This document shows positions 15,619-22,322 of a stretch of DNA of 23,020 nucleotides, one piece after another. The DNA comes from CAZMCH01 sp964564735 (GTDB taxonomy: Bacteria; Poribacteria; DTPJ01). The notes below the pieces were generated by a model that worked only from the letters and a program-made list of their open reading frames with translations, searched no databases and was not told the origin of the DNA. Both the position numbers and the translations under genes were made by a program. The stretch is from the NCBI GenBank assembly GCA_964564735.1, contig CAZMCH010000069.1, forward strand, positions 1 to 23,020. The letters run 5' to 3'. Each line of letters opens with the position of its first letter. The first letter of the stretch is position 1.

Positions 15619-15907
15619 AATATCATCTGCTTTTCAATCTTAATTTTGCCAGTAATGTATGCAGTTATAATAAACCCATCTTCAATGTCCAATTCTTTAT
15701 AAACCACAGCAAGATATTTCCCTGTTTCTATTTCTTTTAAGCCATAAGGGCATTTCTATATCCCTTTACTATATAATCTGGATATTCAACCGTATTTAGA
15801 ATATCCCCAAAACGACCTGCCATGTCATCATGGTTTTCTATTATGTGAAACCATCTTTCATAGGTTATTCTTATGGGAATTCCATTTACAGATTTAACAA
15901 TATTCAT
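15600..15907 (-). pseudogene. Frameshifted BECR-type (DUF4258/PBECR-like) RNase toxin gene
   Basis: The ATG at 15907 opens a frame encoding 'VNGIPIRITYERWFHIIENH' and ending '…DYIVKGYRNALMA' at a stop, 15737-15739. The coding sense continues in another frame with 'YGLKEIETGKYLAVVYKEL', '…DGFIITAYITGK', and ends at 15600. One extra base in the A-run near 15753-15755 would join the two into a 102-aa protein. The layout (an HIIENH segment, a Lys/Val strand and a terminal 'ITAY') resembles the DUF4258/PBECR fold. The ATG overlaps the stop of the mntA fragment (ATGA). It could be a real frameshift or a homopolymer sequencing error. Confidence 0.72.
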
Positions 15908-15986
15908 ATATACACAACTTCCTCAAGTATATATTTTCCGATATATGGTTTCAATGCTTTCTTAGAAACAAGATCAACCTTTATGC
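15903..15986 (-). pseudogene. 84-bp exact direct repeat, copy 2 (orphan mntA 3' fragment)
   Basis: This segment is identical to 15057-15140 and keeps the frame of the MntA C-terminus, including the stop. No nucleotidyltransferase sequence lies upstream; the PIN partner gene ends 6 bp away. The ATGA at its end, which starts hepT at copy 1, here starts the BECR toxin pseudogene. So the same tail is joined to a different downstream gene. Confidence 0.92.
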
Positions 15987-15991
15987 TAAAT

Positions 15992-16201
15992 TTATCCTTC
16001 CCAATTTTTCTTTGCCCTATCAAATATCTCATCAATTGTTTGTCCGTCATATAATCGCTTTGATATTTCTACATAATCAGTTGGCTCATTATGCAAAAGA
16101 CTGAGAAATCTCAAAGCATTAGTTATACCAAGTGATCTATTTAAGACTTCTATACCGCTAATTATTATCTCTGTATCATCCATTTCTTTTATCTTTTCCA
16201 T
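15992..16201 (-). CDS. Small partner (putative antitoxin) of the PIN toxin
   Basis: This 69-aa acidic helical protein reads 'MEKIKEMDDTEIIISGIEVLNRSLG', then 'NALRFLSLLHNEPTDYVEISKRLYDGQTIDEIFDRAKK'. I recall a similar small family as a partner of PIN-domain genes, but it has no named function that I know. It has no obvious DNA-binding motif. The frame also allows a start at 16213; ATG 16201 matches relatives better. It overlaps the end of the PIN gene by 26 nt, which fits a coupled toxin-antitoxin pair in the toxin-first order. Confidence 0.65.
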   Translation of the reverse strand: MEKIKEMDDTEIIISGIEVLNRSLGITNALRFLSLLHNEPTDYVEISKRLYDGQTIDEIFDRAKKNWEG

Positions 16202-16646
16202 TATATACACCATCCAATCTTATATAATCAATGGGGTTCATAACTTTTGTATTAAATTCTAATTTCCTAGTTTGATTCATTAATCTATCATCACAAGTTA
16301 AGAAAAAATCAGCATTTATAAAAGAAGCACAAGCGATATGAATAGCATCTTTTGATGAAAATTTTGCCTTTTCTTGATATGATTTGGCAAGTTTGTATAT
16401 ATCATCTTTGGGTCCTATTCTTACAATGCAAAGTTCCGAAAGGCGAAGAACCTCATACTTTCTTTTTGGAAATGGGCATAAAATAGTTTCATCTTGGTGC
16501 ATAAAAGACCAGACAAGCCGAATTTCTCCTTTTTCTGCTTTCATAAATATTTCTCTACATGCCAATGCTTCCATTCTAATTCTTACTTGCTTTAGATCGT
16601 CAAAATCTCTTTGAAAACAATTATAATCAAGATAAACTAAATCCAT
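16176..16646 (-). CDS. PIN-domain ribonuclease (VapC-like toxin)
   Basis: This 156-aa protein shows the PIN layout: an N-terminal acidic residue D7 in 'VYLDYNCFQRDFDD', a middle acidic residue probably E53, the 'SSKDAIHIACASF' motif with D100, and the final acidic pair D119-D120 in 'FFLTCDDRL'. PIN toxins cut tRNA or mRNA with metal ions. The C-terminal tail (NPIDYIRLDGVYNGKDKRNG) is longer than in minimal VapC. The ribosome binding site is weak. The small partner gene overlaps its 3' end. Confidence 0.83.
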   Translation of the reverse strand: MDLVYLDYNCFQRDFDDLKQVRIRMEALACREIFMKAEKGEIRLVWSFMHQDETILCPFPKRKYEVLRLSELCIVRIGPKDDIYKLAKSYQEKAKFSSKDAIHIACASFINADFFLTCDDRLMNQTRKLEFNTKVMNPIDYIRLDGVYNGKDKRNG

Positions 16647-16752
16647 ATTTTTCTATTCCGTTATGTGTGAAGTTTTGCCATTTGTCTTTTGTTATGCTTG
16701 TAAACGTAAGGCATAAGTTGAATAATAATATCGCCCATACAAGTTTCTTCAT
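16627..16752 (-). CDS. Signal-peptide mini-ORF, copy 2 (remnant of a secreted protein gene)
   Basis: This 41-codon ORF starts 20 nt after livF ends. Its first 20 residues are a Sec signal peptide nearly identical to copy 1 (14533-14667), with one L-to-F change. After that it reads TKDKWQNFTHNGIEKYGFSLS and stops. The 3' end overlaps the PIN gene start in another frame. There is no strong ribosome binding site. It is probably the decayed start of a secreted protein gene. Confidence 0.5.
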   Translation of the reverse strand: MKKLVWAILLFNLCLTFTSITKDKWQNFTHNGIEKYGFSLS

Positions 16753-16772
16753 GACAAACCCACTATCTTTTG

Positions 16773-17477
16773 TTAAGTCAGATAAGCACTATGTAATATG
16801 TTTTGTAGGTCATGATGATCAGGTGTTCCGCTAAAAGCTATTGTTCCTGTTTTTAGGGCATATACGCTATCCGCAATAGCAACTGCTTTATGGGCGTTTT
16901 GCTCAACTAATAATATAGTCGTTCCGTCATCATGAATCTGTCTAATAACCTGAAATATCATCTCAACGAGATTTGGTGCAAGCCCCATTGATGGCTCATC
17001 CAAAAGCATGACCTTGCCCTGCATGATCAAGCCCCTTCCCATTGCGAGCATTTGTTGTTCACCACCGCTTAGAGTTCCCGCAAGCTGTTTTTTTCGTTCT
17101 GATAATCTTGGAAATAGTTTAAAGACTCTATCTAATTGGGCGTTGAAATCGCCTTTAATTTTCCATGAAGATGTTGCTAAATGTAAGTTTTCCATGACGG
17201 TAAGATTCTGAAAAATGCCCCTTCCTTCTGGAACATGAGAAATACCCATAGATGCTATTTTATGCGGAGGAATTCCCGTTATTTCTGTTCCATTAAAATT
17301 TATACTTCCAGAATTTGGCTTAATTAATCCAGATATAGTTCTCAGTAAAGTAGATTTTCCTGCACCATTAGCGCCAATAATGCTAATTATTTCGCCTTCA
17401 CCGACACTTATATTAACATTAGATAGCGCTCTGATACCACCATAACTGACCGATAAATCCTTTACTTCCAAAATCAT
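16773..17477 (-). CDS. livF: Branched-chain amino acid-type ABC transporter ATPase LivF
   Basis: This 234-aa ABC ATPase of the HAAT/LivF class has Walker A GANGAGKS (35-42), the Q-loop region 'VPEGRGIFQNLTVMENL', signature LSGGEQQ (136-142), Walker B VMLLDEP (156-162) and the D-loop/H-loop region to 'LLVEQN'. The 'HVPEGRGIF' and 'LVEQNAHKA' segments are diagnostic of LivF. Its start overlaps the livG stop by 4 nt (ATGA, 17474-17477). Permeases LivH/LivM and the binding protein are not adjacent, so the substrate (branched-chain amino acids, amides or urea) cannot be fixed. Confidence 0.92.
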   Translation of the reverse strand: MILEVKDLSVSYGGIRALSNVNISVGEGEIISIIGANGAGKSTLLRTISGLIKPNSGSINFNGTEITGIPPHKIASMGISHVPEGRGIFQNLTVMENLHLATSSWKIKGDFNAQLDRVFKLFPRLSERKKQLAGTLSGGEQQMLAMGRGLIMQGKVMLLDEPSMGLAPNLVEMIFQVIRQIHDDGTTILLVEQNAHKAVAIADSVYALKTGTIAFSGTPDHHDLQNILHSAYLT

Positions 17478-18241
17478 GCTTGTTCCCCTAAATATGCTTC
17501 TATTACTCTTTTGTCTTTCTGAATTTCGTCGGGTGTCCCTTCTGCGATTGTCTCTCCAAAATCCATAACTTTTATACGTTCACATACACCCATCACCACT
17601 TGCATTTGATGCTCTATAAGAAAGATAGCAAGATTAAATCTGTCTCGCAAGTCATGAATAGTATGAAGAAGCTTATCCGCCTCTGCTGGATTCATACCCG
17701 CAGCAGGCTCATCAAGCAATATCAGCTTTGGTTCCGTTGCAAGGGCGCGAACTATCTCTAATCTGCGTTGTTGACCATAAGGAAGCGAACCTGCTTTTTT
17801 TTCGGCATCGTCCTGAAGATTAAACATTCCAAGTAGATTATATGCGACATCGCCAATTTCTTTTTCATGCCTGCAAAACTGCTTGGTGCATAAAAAAGAA
17901 GAAAATATGCCATACTTTTTTCTATAATGATAAGCAACTTTTATATTTTCTAATACAGTCATTTCAGAAAATAAGCGAATATTCTGGAATGTTCTGGCAA
18001 TACCCATTTCTGTTATGCTGTATGGTTTCTCTCCATGAATTGGTTTGCCTTTGAAATATATCTCACCTATCGTAGGCTTATGAAGACCTGATATGAGGTT
18101 AAAAACTGTTGTTTTACCTGCCCCATTTGGTCCTATCAGTCCAATAATTTCTCTTTCCTGTATAGATAAGTTAAAATTTGAAACTGCCCTGAGTCCAGAG
18201 AAATTATGCGTCATATTTTTTATTTCAAGTAATTGTGTCAT
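17474..18241 (-). CDS. livG: Branched-chain amino acid-type ABC transporter ATPase LivG
   Basis: This 255-aa ABC ATPase has Walker A GPNGAGKT (37-44), the LivG-type 'GIARTFQNIRLFSEMTVLENI' (80-100), signature LPYGQQRR (153-160), Walker B LILLDEP (173-179), and 'AAGMNPAEADKL', typical of LivG. A GTG at 18250 could extend the frame by three codons. ATG 18241 is preferred because it matches the family start. It is the first gene of the livGF unit, with a strong promoter at 18291-18319. No permease gene is next to it, which is unusual for this family. Confidence 0.92.
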   Translation of the reverse strand: MTQLLEIKNMTHNFSGLRAVSNFNLSIQEREIIGLIGPNGAGKTTVFNLISGLHKPTIGEIYFKGKPIHGEKPYSITEMGIARTFQNIRLFSEMTVLENIKVAYHYRKKYGIFSSFLCTKQFCRHEKEIGDVAYNLLGMFNLQDDAEKKAGSLPYGQQRRLEIVRALATEPKLILLDEPAAGMNPAEADKLLHTIHDLRDRFNLAIFLIEHQMQVVMGVCERIKVMDFGETIAEGTPDEIQKDKRVIEAYLGEQA

Positions 18242-18290
18242 ATTTTTCACTTCAATTTATAAACAGCTAATGAATATTCCCTGATGTGCA

Positions 18291-18319
18291 AATATATCAT
18301 CAAAGGCTTGTTATGTCAA
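18291..18319 (-). promoter_or_regulatory. Sigma-70-type promoter for livGF
   Basis: On the minus strand TTGACA (18319-18314), a 17-nt spacer and TATATT (18296-18291) form a near-consensus promoter. The predicted start, near 18284, gives a leader of about 43 nt before livG. Confidence 0.68.
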
Positions 18320-18455
18320 TATTAATTTGATTTATCTATCTTTTTGGAACTATTCTGTCTAAAAAAAATACTTCCAATAAATGCTCAATATATGATATAG
18401 TAAAATAAATCGCTTATTTTAAACTTATCAGCATTTTAATAGAAAGGAAAGAATT

Positions 18456-19214
18456 ATGAAAATCTATAGAAATATCTTTTATTCATTAATGCTCCTGTTT
18501 TTTCTAACTCTATCAATTAATGCTTTTTCAGCAGAAGAAGGGCTTATTGCTTATTGGTCTTTTGATGATGGCAAAGGTGATGTCGCAAACGACCTAACTA
18601 AAAATGGTAACACTGGTGATATTAAGGGAAAATCACAATGGGTAGCAGGTAAAGCCGGAACCGCACTTGCCTTCGAAAAACCATCAACAATATTTGTTGA
18701 GATAAAAGATAATCCAACCCTAAATATAACTGAACAGATTACTATGTCCGCATGGATAAAACCAACTGAAATATATTTGGGTGGAGACTGGAAAGAGAGA
18801 AACTGTATAATAGCCAAAAGAAGAGCCTACTACATGGATATATCAGAAACAGGAAATCTCGCAAGCTATCTCTATGGTGTTCAGCCTCAAGAATGGCTTA
18901 CAGGCAATACAAATATGAAGCAATTTCTTAATAAATGGGTTCACGTGGCTACCGTATATGATGGAAAAGAACATAAACTCTATATAAATGGTAAATTAGA
19001 TGTATCTGTCAAAAAAAGCGGTAATATTACAGTAGTTGCGGAAAATGTATATATAGGCTGGGTTGATAATAATCGCTATTTTGATGGCGTAATAGATGAA
19101 GTTATGCTTTGGTCTAAGGGTTTGACAGAAGGTGAATTAGCAAAATCACTATCAGTTAGTCCAAAAATGAAATTAGCAACTAGCTGGGCAATATTAAAAT
19201 CATCACAACCTTAG
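18456..19214 (+). CDS. Secreted LamG-domain protein
   Basis: This 252-aa protein has a Sec signal peptide (MKIYRNIFYSLMLLFFLTLS, cleavage likely after 'NAFSA', about residue 26). A single LamG/concanavalin-like jelly-roll domain follows: 'GLIAYWSFDDGKGDVANDLTKNG', 'ITMSAWIKPTEI', 'KWVHVATVYDGKEHKLYINGK' and 'VYIGWVDNNRYFDGVIDEVMLWSKGLTEGEL'. The tail 'SPKMKLATSWAILKS' is a form I associate with Poribacterial LamG proteins, where the family is large. It probably binds a glycan outside the cell; no catalytic domain is present. AGAAAGGAAAG lies before ATG 18456. It is divergent from livGF. Confidence 0.9.
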   Translation: MKIYRNIFYSLMLLFFLTLSINAFSAEEGLIAYWSFDDGKGDVANDLTKNGNTGDIKGKSQWVAGKAGTALAFEKPSTIFVEIKDNPTLNITEQITMSAWIKPTEIYLGGDWKERNCIIAKRRAYYMDISETGNLASYLYGVQPQEWLTGNTNMKQFLNKWVHVATVYDGKEHKLYINGKLDVSVKKSGNITVVAENVYIGWVDNNRYFDGVIDEVMLWSKGLTEGELAKSLSVSPKMKLATSWAILKSSQP

Positions 19215-19215
19215 T

Positions 19216-19317
19216 ATATTGCCTCCGAAAAGAATGGCAATATTCTTGCAGTATAATGAAGGTAAATAATAATGAGGTTTTGAAAGCTATTTTTTACATA
19301 TTGTCATTCGGAGGTAA
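19216..19317 (+). promoter_or_regulatory. Possible translational switch before pspA
   Basis: A local hairpin pairs ATATTGCC (19216-19223) with GGCAATAT (19236-19243). The stretch TTGCCTCCGAA (19219-19229), which overlaps its left arm, is also complementary (one G-U) to TTCGGAGGTAA (19307-19317), which holds the ribosome binding site of the first pspA gene. The two pairings exclude each other. A TATAAT at 19252-19257 could start transcripts lacking the left arm. Confidence 0.4.
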
Positions 19318-19323
19318 AATAAA

Positions 19324-19992
19324 ATGAGTATAATGGATAGAATAAAGATGAACATCAGGGCAAATCTAAACTATGCCCTTGACCAAGCAGAAGACCCACA
19401 AAAGGTCTTAGACCAAATGCTTTTAGACATGAGAGAAAATATCCAAGAGTTTAAAGGCTCGATAGCGGAAGCCATCGTTGGCGTAAAAAAGTTGGAACGA
19501 GAGGCAGAAGCAAGCGCCGAAAAGGCAAAACTTTGGGAGGAAAGGGCTGTTCTTGCTCTTAAAAACGGTAATGAAGAACTTGCCAGAAAGGCTGTTGACC
19601 AGAGACTGACATGCCTTGATGATGAAAGCAGAACAAGGAAAACCCTTGAATTGCAAAAACAAACAGTTGAAGAACTAAAAGCAAGCCTACCTGTTTTGGA
19701 AGCTAAGTTAAATGAGTTAAGTTCTAAAAGGACTGAGTTGATAAAAAAGTCATTGCAGATAAAGGCAAGTCAAAATATCAGATCGGTAGATACTGTTTCC
19801 GAAATTGGTATTGATACAGTTGTTTTTAACACTTATGATTCAATAGTGGACAAGATAACTTCACTAGAAGACCATGTAGAGGCACTTGCAGAACTCTCTA
19901 AGGCAGATGAAGTTGAGGCAGAATTCAAAAAGATGGAGAAAAAATCCAAGATTGATGCTGAACTTAACGCTGTAAAAGAAGGCATGAAATAA
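19324..19992 (+). CDS. pspA: PspA/IM30 family protein, copy 1
   Basis: This 222-aa ESCRT-III-like membrane-remodelling protein is almost wholly helical and coiled-coil. It has the family opening 'MSIMDRIKMNIRANLNYALDQAEDPQKVLDQMLLDM' (amphipathic helix then the EDP motif) and the 'LALKNGNEELARKAVDQR' segment. PspA proteins polymerise on damaged cytoplasmic membranes. CGGAGGT precedes ATG 19324. A second paralog is at 21146, with a PH-domain and a nuclease-domain gene between them. No PspF, PspB or PspC is visible. Confidence 0.94.
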   Translation: MSIMDRIKMNIRANLNYALDQAEDPQKVLDQMLLDMRENIQEFKGSIAEAIVGVKKLEREAEASAEKAKLWEERAVLALKNGNEELARKAVDQRLTCLDDESRTRKTLELQKQTVEELKASLPVLEAKLNELSSKRTELIKKSLQIKASQNIRSVDTVSEIGIDTVVFNTYDSIVDKITSLEDHVEALAELSKADEVEAEFKKMEKKSKIDAELNAVKEGMK

Positions 19993-20005
19993 TAGAGAAT
20001 GAAAA

Positions 20006-20398
20006 ATGGCAGAATTTAGACATTTTCCTGAGCAAATTCGTAAAACTGCTCTTGAAAATATACAACCTGATGAAGAAGTTAAGATGTGTTTCATTGCTGG
20101 AACATCAATAAATTCCAGTAAAGATTATGTTATAGTAACATCTCAGCGGGTTTTAGTATTAGACGAAAGAACGATAGGATACCTTGGCAAATATTACGTT
20201 AATGTAAAAGAGAACGTGCCAATCAATCAAATATACTCAATAGACATAACACGAAGCTTTATAAACAGACTATTAGGGCAAGCAAGTATGGGGCTACAAA
20301 TTGATCGCTATAAATATCTGATTAATAATGGAAATATCGGTGATATAAGAAAAGCGGAAAAACTAATCAAAGAGCTAATTCAAGAACAAGCGAAATAA
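20006..20398 (+). CDS. Bacterial PH-domain-like protein
   Basis: This 130-aa soluble protein has the bacterial pleckstrin-homology look: 'DEEVKMCFIAGTSINSSKDYVIVTSQRVLVLDE', a central 'NVPINQIYSIDITRSF' strand-turn, and then a C-terminal helical tail rich in Lys/Glu (DIRKAEKLIKELIQEQAK). No membrane segments are present, unlike the DUF304/YdbT type. It begins 13 nt after pspA ends, so it is probably co-transcribed. PH-like proteins next to PspA suggest a peripheral membrane role. That is inference. Confidence 0.7.
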   Translation: MAEFRHFPEQIRKTALENIQPDEEVKMCFIAGTSINSSKDYVIVTSQRVLVLDERTIGYLGKYYVNVKENVPINQIYSIDITRSFINRLLGQASMGLQIDRYKYLINNGNIGDIRKAEKLIKELIQEQAK

Positions 20399-20403
20399 AG
20401 GTT

Positions 20404-20417
20404 GATTTAGCTAAATC
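20404..20417. promoter_or_regulatory. 14-bp palindrome upstream of the bifunctional nuclease gene
   Basis: GATTTAGCTAAATC is a perfect palindrome that starts 5 nt after the PH-domain gene stop. It partly covers a weak -35 (TTGATT, 20402-20407) spaced 17 nt from TAAATT (20425-20430). It may be an operator or a minor terminator stem. Confidence 0.3.
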
Positions 20418-20496
20418 TTTATGATAAATTATAAATAGAATGTCTTAAAGGTTTAGAAAGTAGTTTCCGAAACACTAGAAAATAAGGAGAAAGACA

Positions 20497-20985
20497 ATGA
20501 TCGAGGTTGAAATTGCGATGGTAAGGCTCGATCCAGAGATTAAAACTCCAATCGTCATTTTGAGAGAAAAAGAGGGCAAATCAAAACGCTTTTTACCGAT
20601 ATGGATAGGAATTTTTGAAGCAGTTGCTATTTCGATGGAGATAGAAGGACAAATGTCTCCAAGACCGATGACCCATGACTTGCTAAAATCAGTGATTGAA
20701 AATTTAGGTGCAGAGGTAGTATCTGTAATTGTTTCTGCTCTAAAAGATGAAACTTTTTATGCTGAAATAAATTTACGCTTGGGTGATGGAAAAGTCATTA
20801 AAATAGATTCAAGACCAAGCGATGCAATGGCTTTGGGAATTAGGGCGAAAGTTCCTATTTATGTAGCAGAAGACGTTATGAATAGCTCTGGGATAAATCA
20901 AGAAATGATGGATGCAAGCCCCGAAGAACAACTTAAAATGGTGCTGGATAACCTTAAGCCAGAAGATTTTGGTGGAAAAGTCTAA
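20497..20985 (+). CDS. Bifunctional nuclease (BFN) domain protein
   Basis: This 162-aa protein covers the BFN domain (DUF151) over most of its length: 'PIVILREKEGKSKRFLPIWIGIFEAVAISMEIEG', 'RPMTHDLLKSVIENLGAEV', then 'FYAEINLRLGDGKVIKIDSRPSDAMALGIRAKVPIYVAEDVM'. The RPSDAMALG motif is diagnostic. The plant and Mycobacterium relatives have been described as nucleases; the bacterial role is unsettled. AAGGAG lies 8 nt before ATG 20497. It sits between two pspA genes. Confidence 0.95.
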   Translation: MIEVEIAMVRLDPEIKTPIVILREKEGKSKRFLPIWIGIFEAVAISMEIEGQMSPRPMTHDLLKSVIENLGAEVVSVIVSALKDETFYAEINLRLGDGKVIKIDSRPSDAMALGIRAKVPIYVAEDVMNSSGINQEMMDASPEEQLKMVLDNLKPEDFGGKV

Positions 20986-21145
20986 TACTGAGTAAAAAAG
21001 GAAAATAAGGGAATAAAATCGGATTAAAATATCAAGAAGCAATGAAGTGAGTTCCATATAGATATTTTTTCGGTATCCAGTTTTATCATCCTTTCGTTTG
21101 TTTGTTATGACCCCGCTGCAAATATATAATTAGGAGGTAATTAAA

Positions 21146-21817
21146 ATGGGGGTCCTTGAAAGGATAAGCAGAATAATAAGGTCAAATATCAATGAGCTTT
21201 TGGATCGTGCAGAAGACCCAGAAAAAATACTCCAGCAACTTATAACTGATATGCAATTGGATTTGAGAGAAGCTAAACTTCAAGTTGCATCTGCTATAAG
21301 GGAAATGAAAAAACTGGAAACTCAATATCATGAAAATCTAAACATGGCTGATATATGGGAAAAGCGCGCAATATCCGCAGTAAAAGAACAGAATGACTAT
21401 CTTGCGAAAGAGGCTTTAAGACGCAAGAAGAACTGTGAACAATTAGCGACTGAATACAAAAAACAGTTAGATGATCAAACTAAAAGCGTGCAGTTCTTAA
21501 AAACAGGTCTTGGCGAACTTGAGGCAAAACTGGAAGATGCCAAACGCAAGAAAGACATTCTTCTTGCCCGTCAAAAACGAGCTCAAGCACAAAAACGAAT
21601 TACTGAGACCATGAGCGGTATGTCAAAATCTAACGCAATATCTGCATTTGAAAAGATAGAGAATAAAGTAAGAGATGCGGAGGTTCATGCAGAAGCACTG
21701 AGAGAAGTCGAGGCTGATAGTCTTGAGGCAAAGTTTGCAAAATTGGATAGTAGCAGTGATATAAGCGTTGAATTGGCTCGTTTAAAGGAAAAGATCAAGG
21801 AACAGAATAATCAATAA
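21146..21817 (+). CDS. pspA: PspA/IM30 family protein, copy 2
   Basis: This 223-aa paralog of the protein at 19324 has the same N-terminal plan ('LERISRIIRSNINELLDRAEDPEKILQQLITDM') and a coiled-coil body. It shares the 'IWEKRAISAVKEQNDYLAKEAL' segment and ends with a Glu/Lys-rich tail. AGGAGG lies just upstream of ATG 21146. A small hydrophobic protein gene starts 21 nt after its stop and may be its membrane partner. The two paralogs differ throughout, so the duplication is old. Confidence 0.94.
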   Translation: MGVLERISRIIRSNINELLDRAEDPEKILQQLITDMQLDLREAKLQVASAIREMKKLETQYHENLNMADIWEKRAISAVKEQNDYLAKEALRRKKNCEQLATEYKKQLDDQTKSVQFLKTGLGELEAKLEDAKRKKDILLARQKRAQAQKRITETMSGMSKSNAISAFEKIENKVRDAEVHAEALREVEADSLEAKFAKLDSSSDISVELARLKEKIKEQNNQ

Positions 21818-21838
21818 TTGCGTTTTGAGGAGATTATA

Positions 21839-22009
21839 ATGTTTAAGAATCTATTAATATTAATAGCTATTGCAATTCTGGCGGGGATCGGCGCTGTGGC
21901 TGGTCTTAAAATTTTGAGTTGGCTGATTTCCGCTATTGCCAATATTGCGATATTTGCTCTTGCTATATTTGGAATTCTGTATCTTATAAAGAAATTAAAA
22001 TCTAGGTAA
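21839..22009 (+). CDS. Small membrane protein, 56 aa
   Basis: This 56-aa protein is almost entirely hydrophobic, with two segments (LLILIAIAILAGIGAVAGL and LISAIANIAIFALAIFGILYL) and a basic C-terminus (KKLKSR). The frame can be read from a TTG at 21818, but ATG 21839, with GAGGAG about 6 nt upstream, is the right start. By position it is likely a partner of the PspA paralog upstream, comparable with small Psp membrane proteins. There is no sequence match that I can claim. Confidence 0.75.
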   Translation: MFKNLLILIAIAILAGIGAVAGLKILSWLISAIANIAIFALAIFGILYLIKKLKSR

Positions 22010-22049
22010 TGATTTAGGTATTATCTTGGAAATAAAGAAGGTTTCTTAA

Positions 22050-22322
22050 ATGGCACAAACAATTACAAAATCTCATCCTGAAATAACAACAATTTTCGGT
22101 ATTCCTGTTACCATTGAATATGATGAATATTACACTGTCATTGATAATGAAATAAATATATTCGGCGTAGGCGATACTATTGCAGAAGCGGAAGAGGATT
22201 ATAAAAGCGTAGTTCTGTCATATTTCGAAGATTTGGAGGAAAACGAATCTAGGCTTGCTGATAATCTAAAAGAGCATCTATTTTATCTTAGAGAGAAACT
22301 GGCGGATTATATAACCAGATGA
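22050..22322 (+). CDS. HicB-like small protein, putative antitoxin
   Basis: This 90-aa protein has a short strand-helix core like the HicB fold: 'IPVTIEYDEYYTVIDNEINIFGVGDTIAEAEEDYKSVVLSYFEDLEE', followed by a charged helical C-terminus. The usual 'PxLPGC' turn is replaced by 'NEINIFGVGDT'. AAGG sits upstream of ATG 22050. It overlaps the next gene by 4 nt (ATGA, 22319-22322), typical of a toxin-antitoxin pair. Identification as HicB-like is by fold pattern only. Confidence 0.6.
   Translation: MAQTITKSHPEITTIFGIPVTIEYDEYYTVIDNEINIFGVGDTIAEAEEDYKSVVLSYFEDLEENESRLADNLKEHLFYLREKLADYITR

Noticed and set aside
21104..21130. TTGTTA-17-TATAAT promoter-like match before the second pspA
   Set aside because: The predicted start would fall inside the ribosome binding site, leaving no usable leader. 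The true promoter is probably farther upstream.
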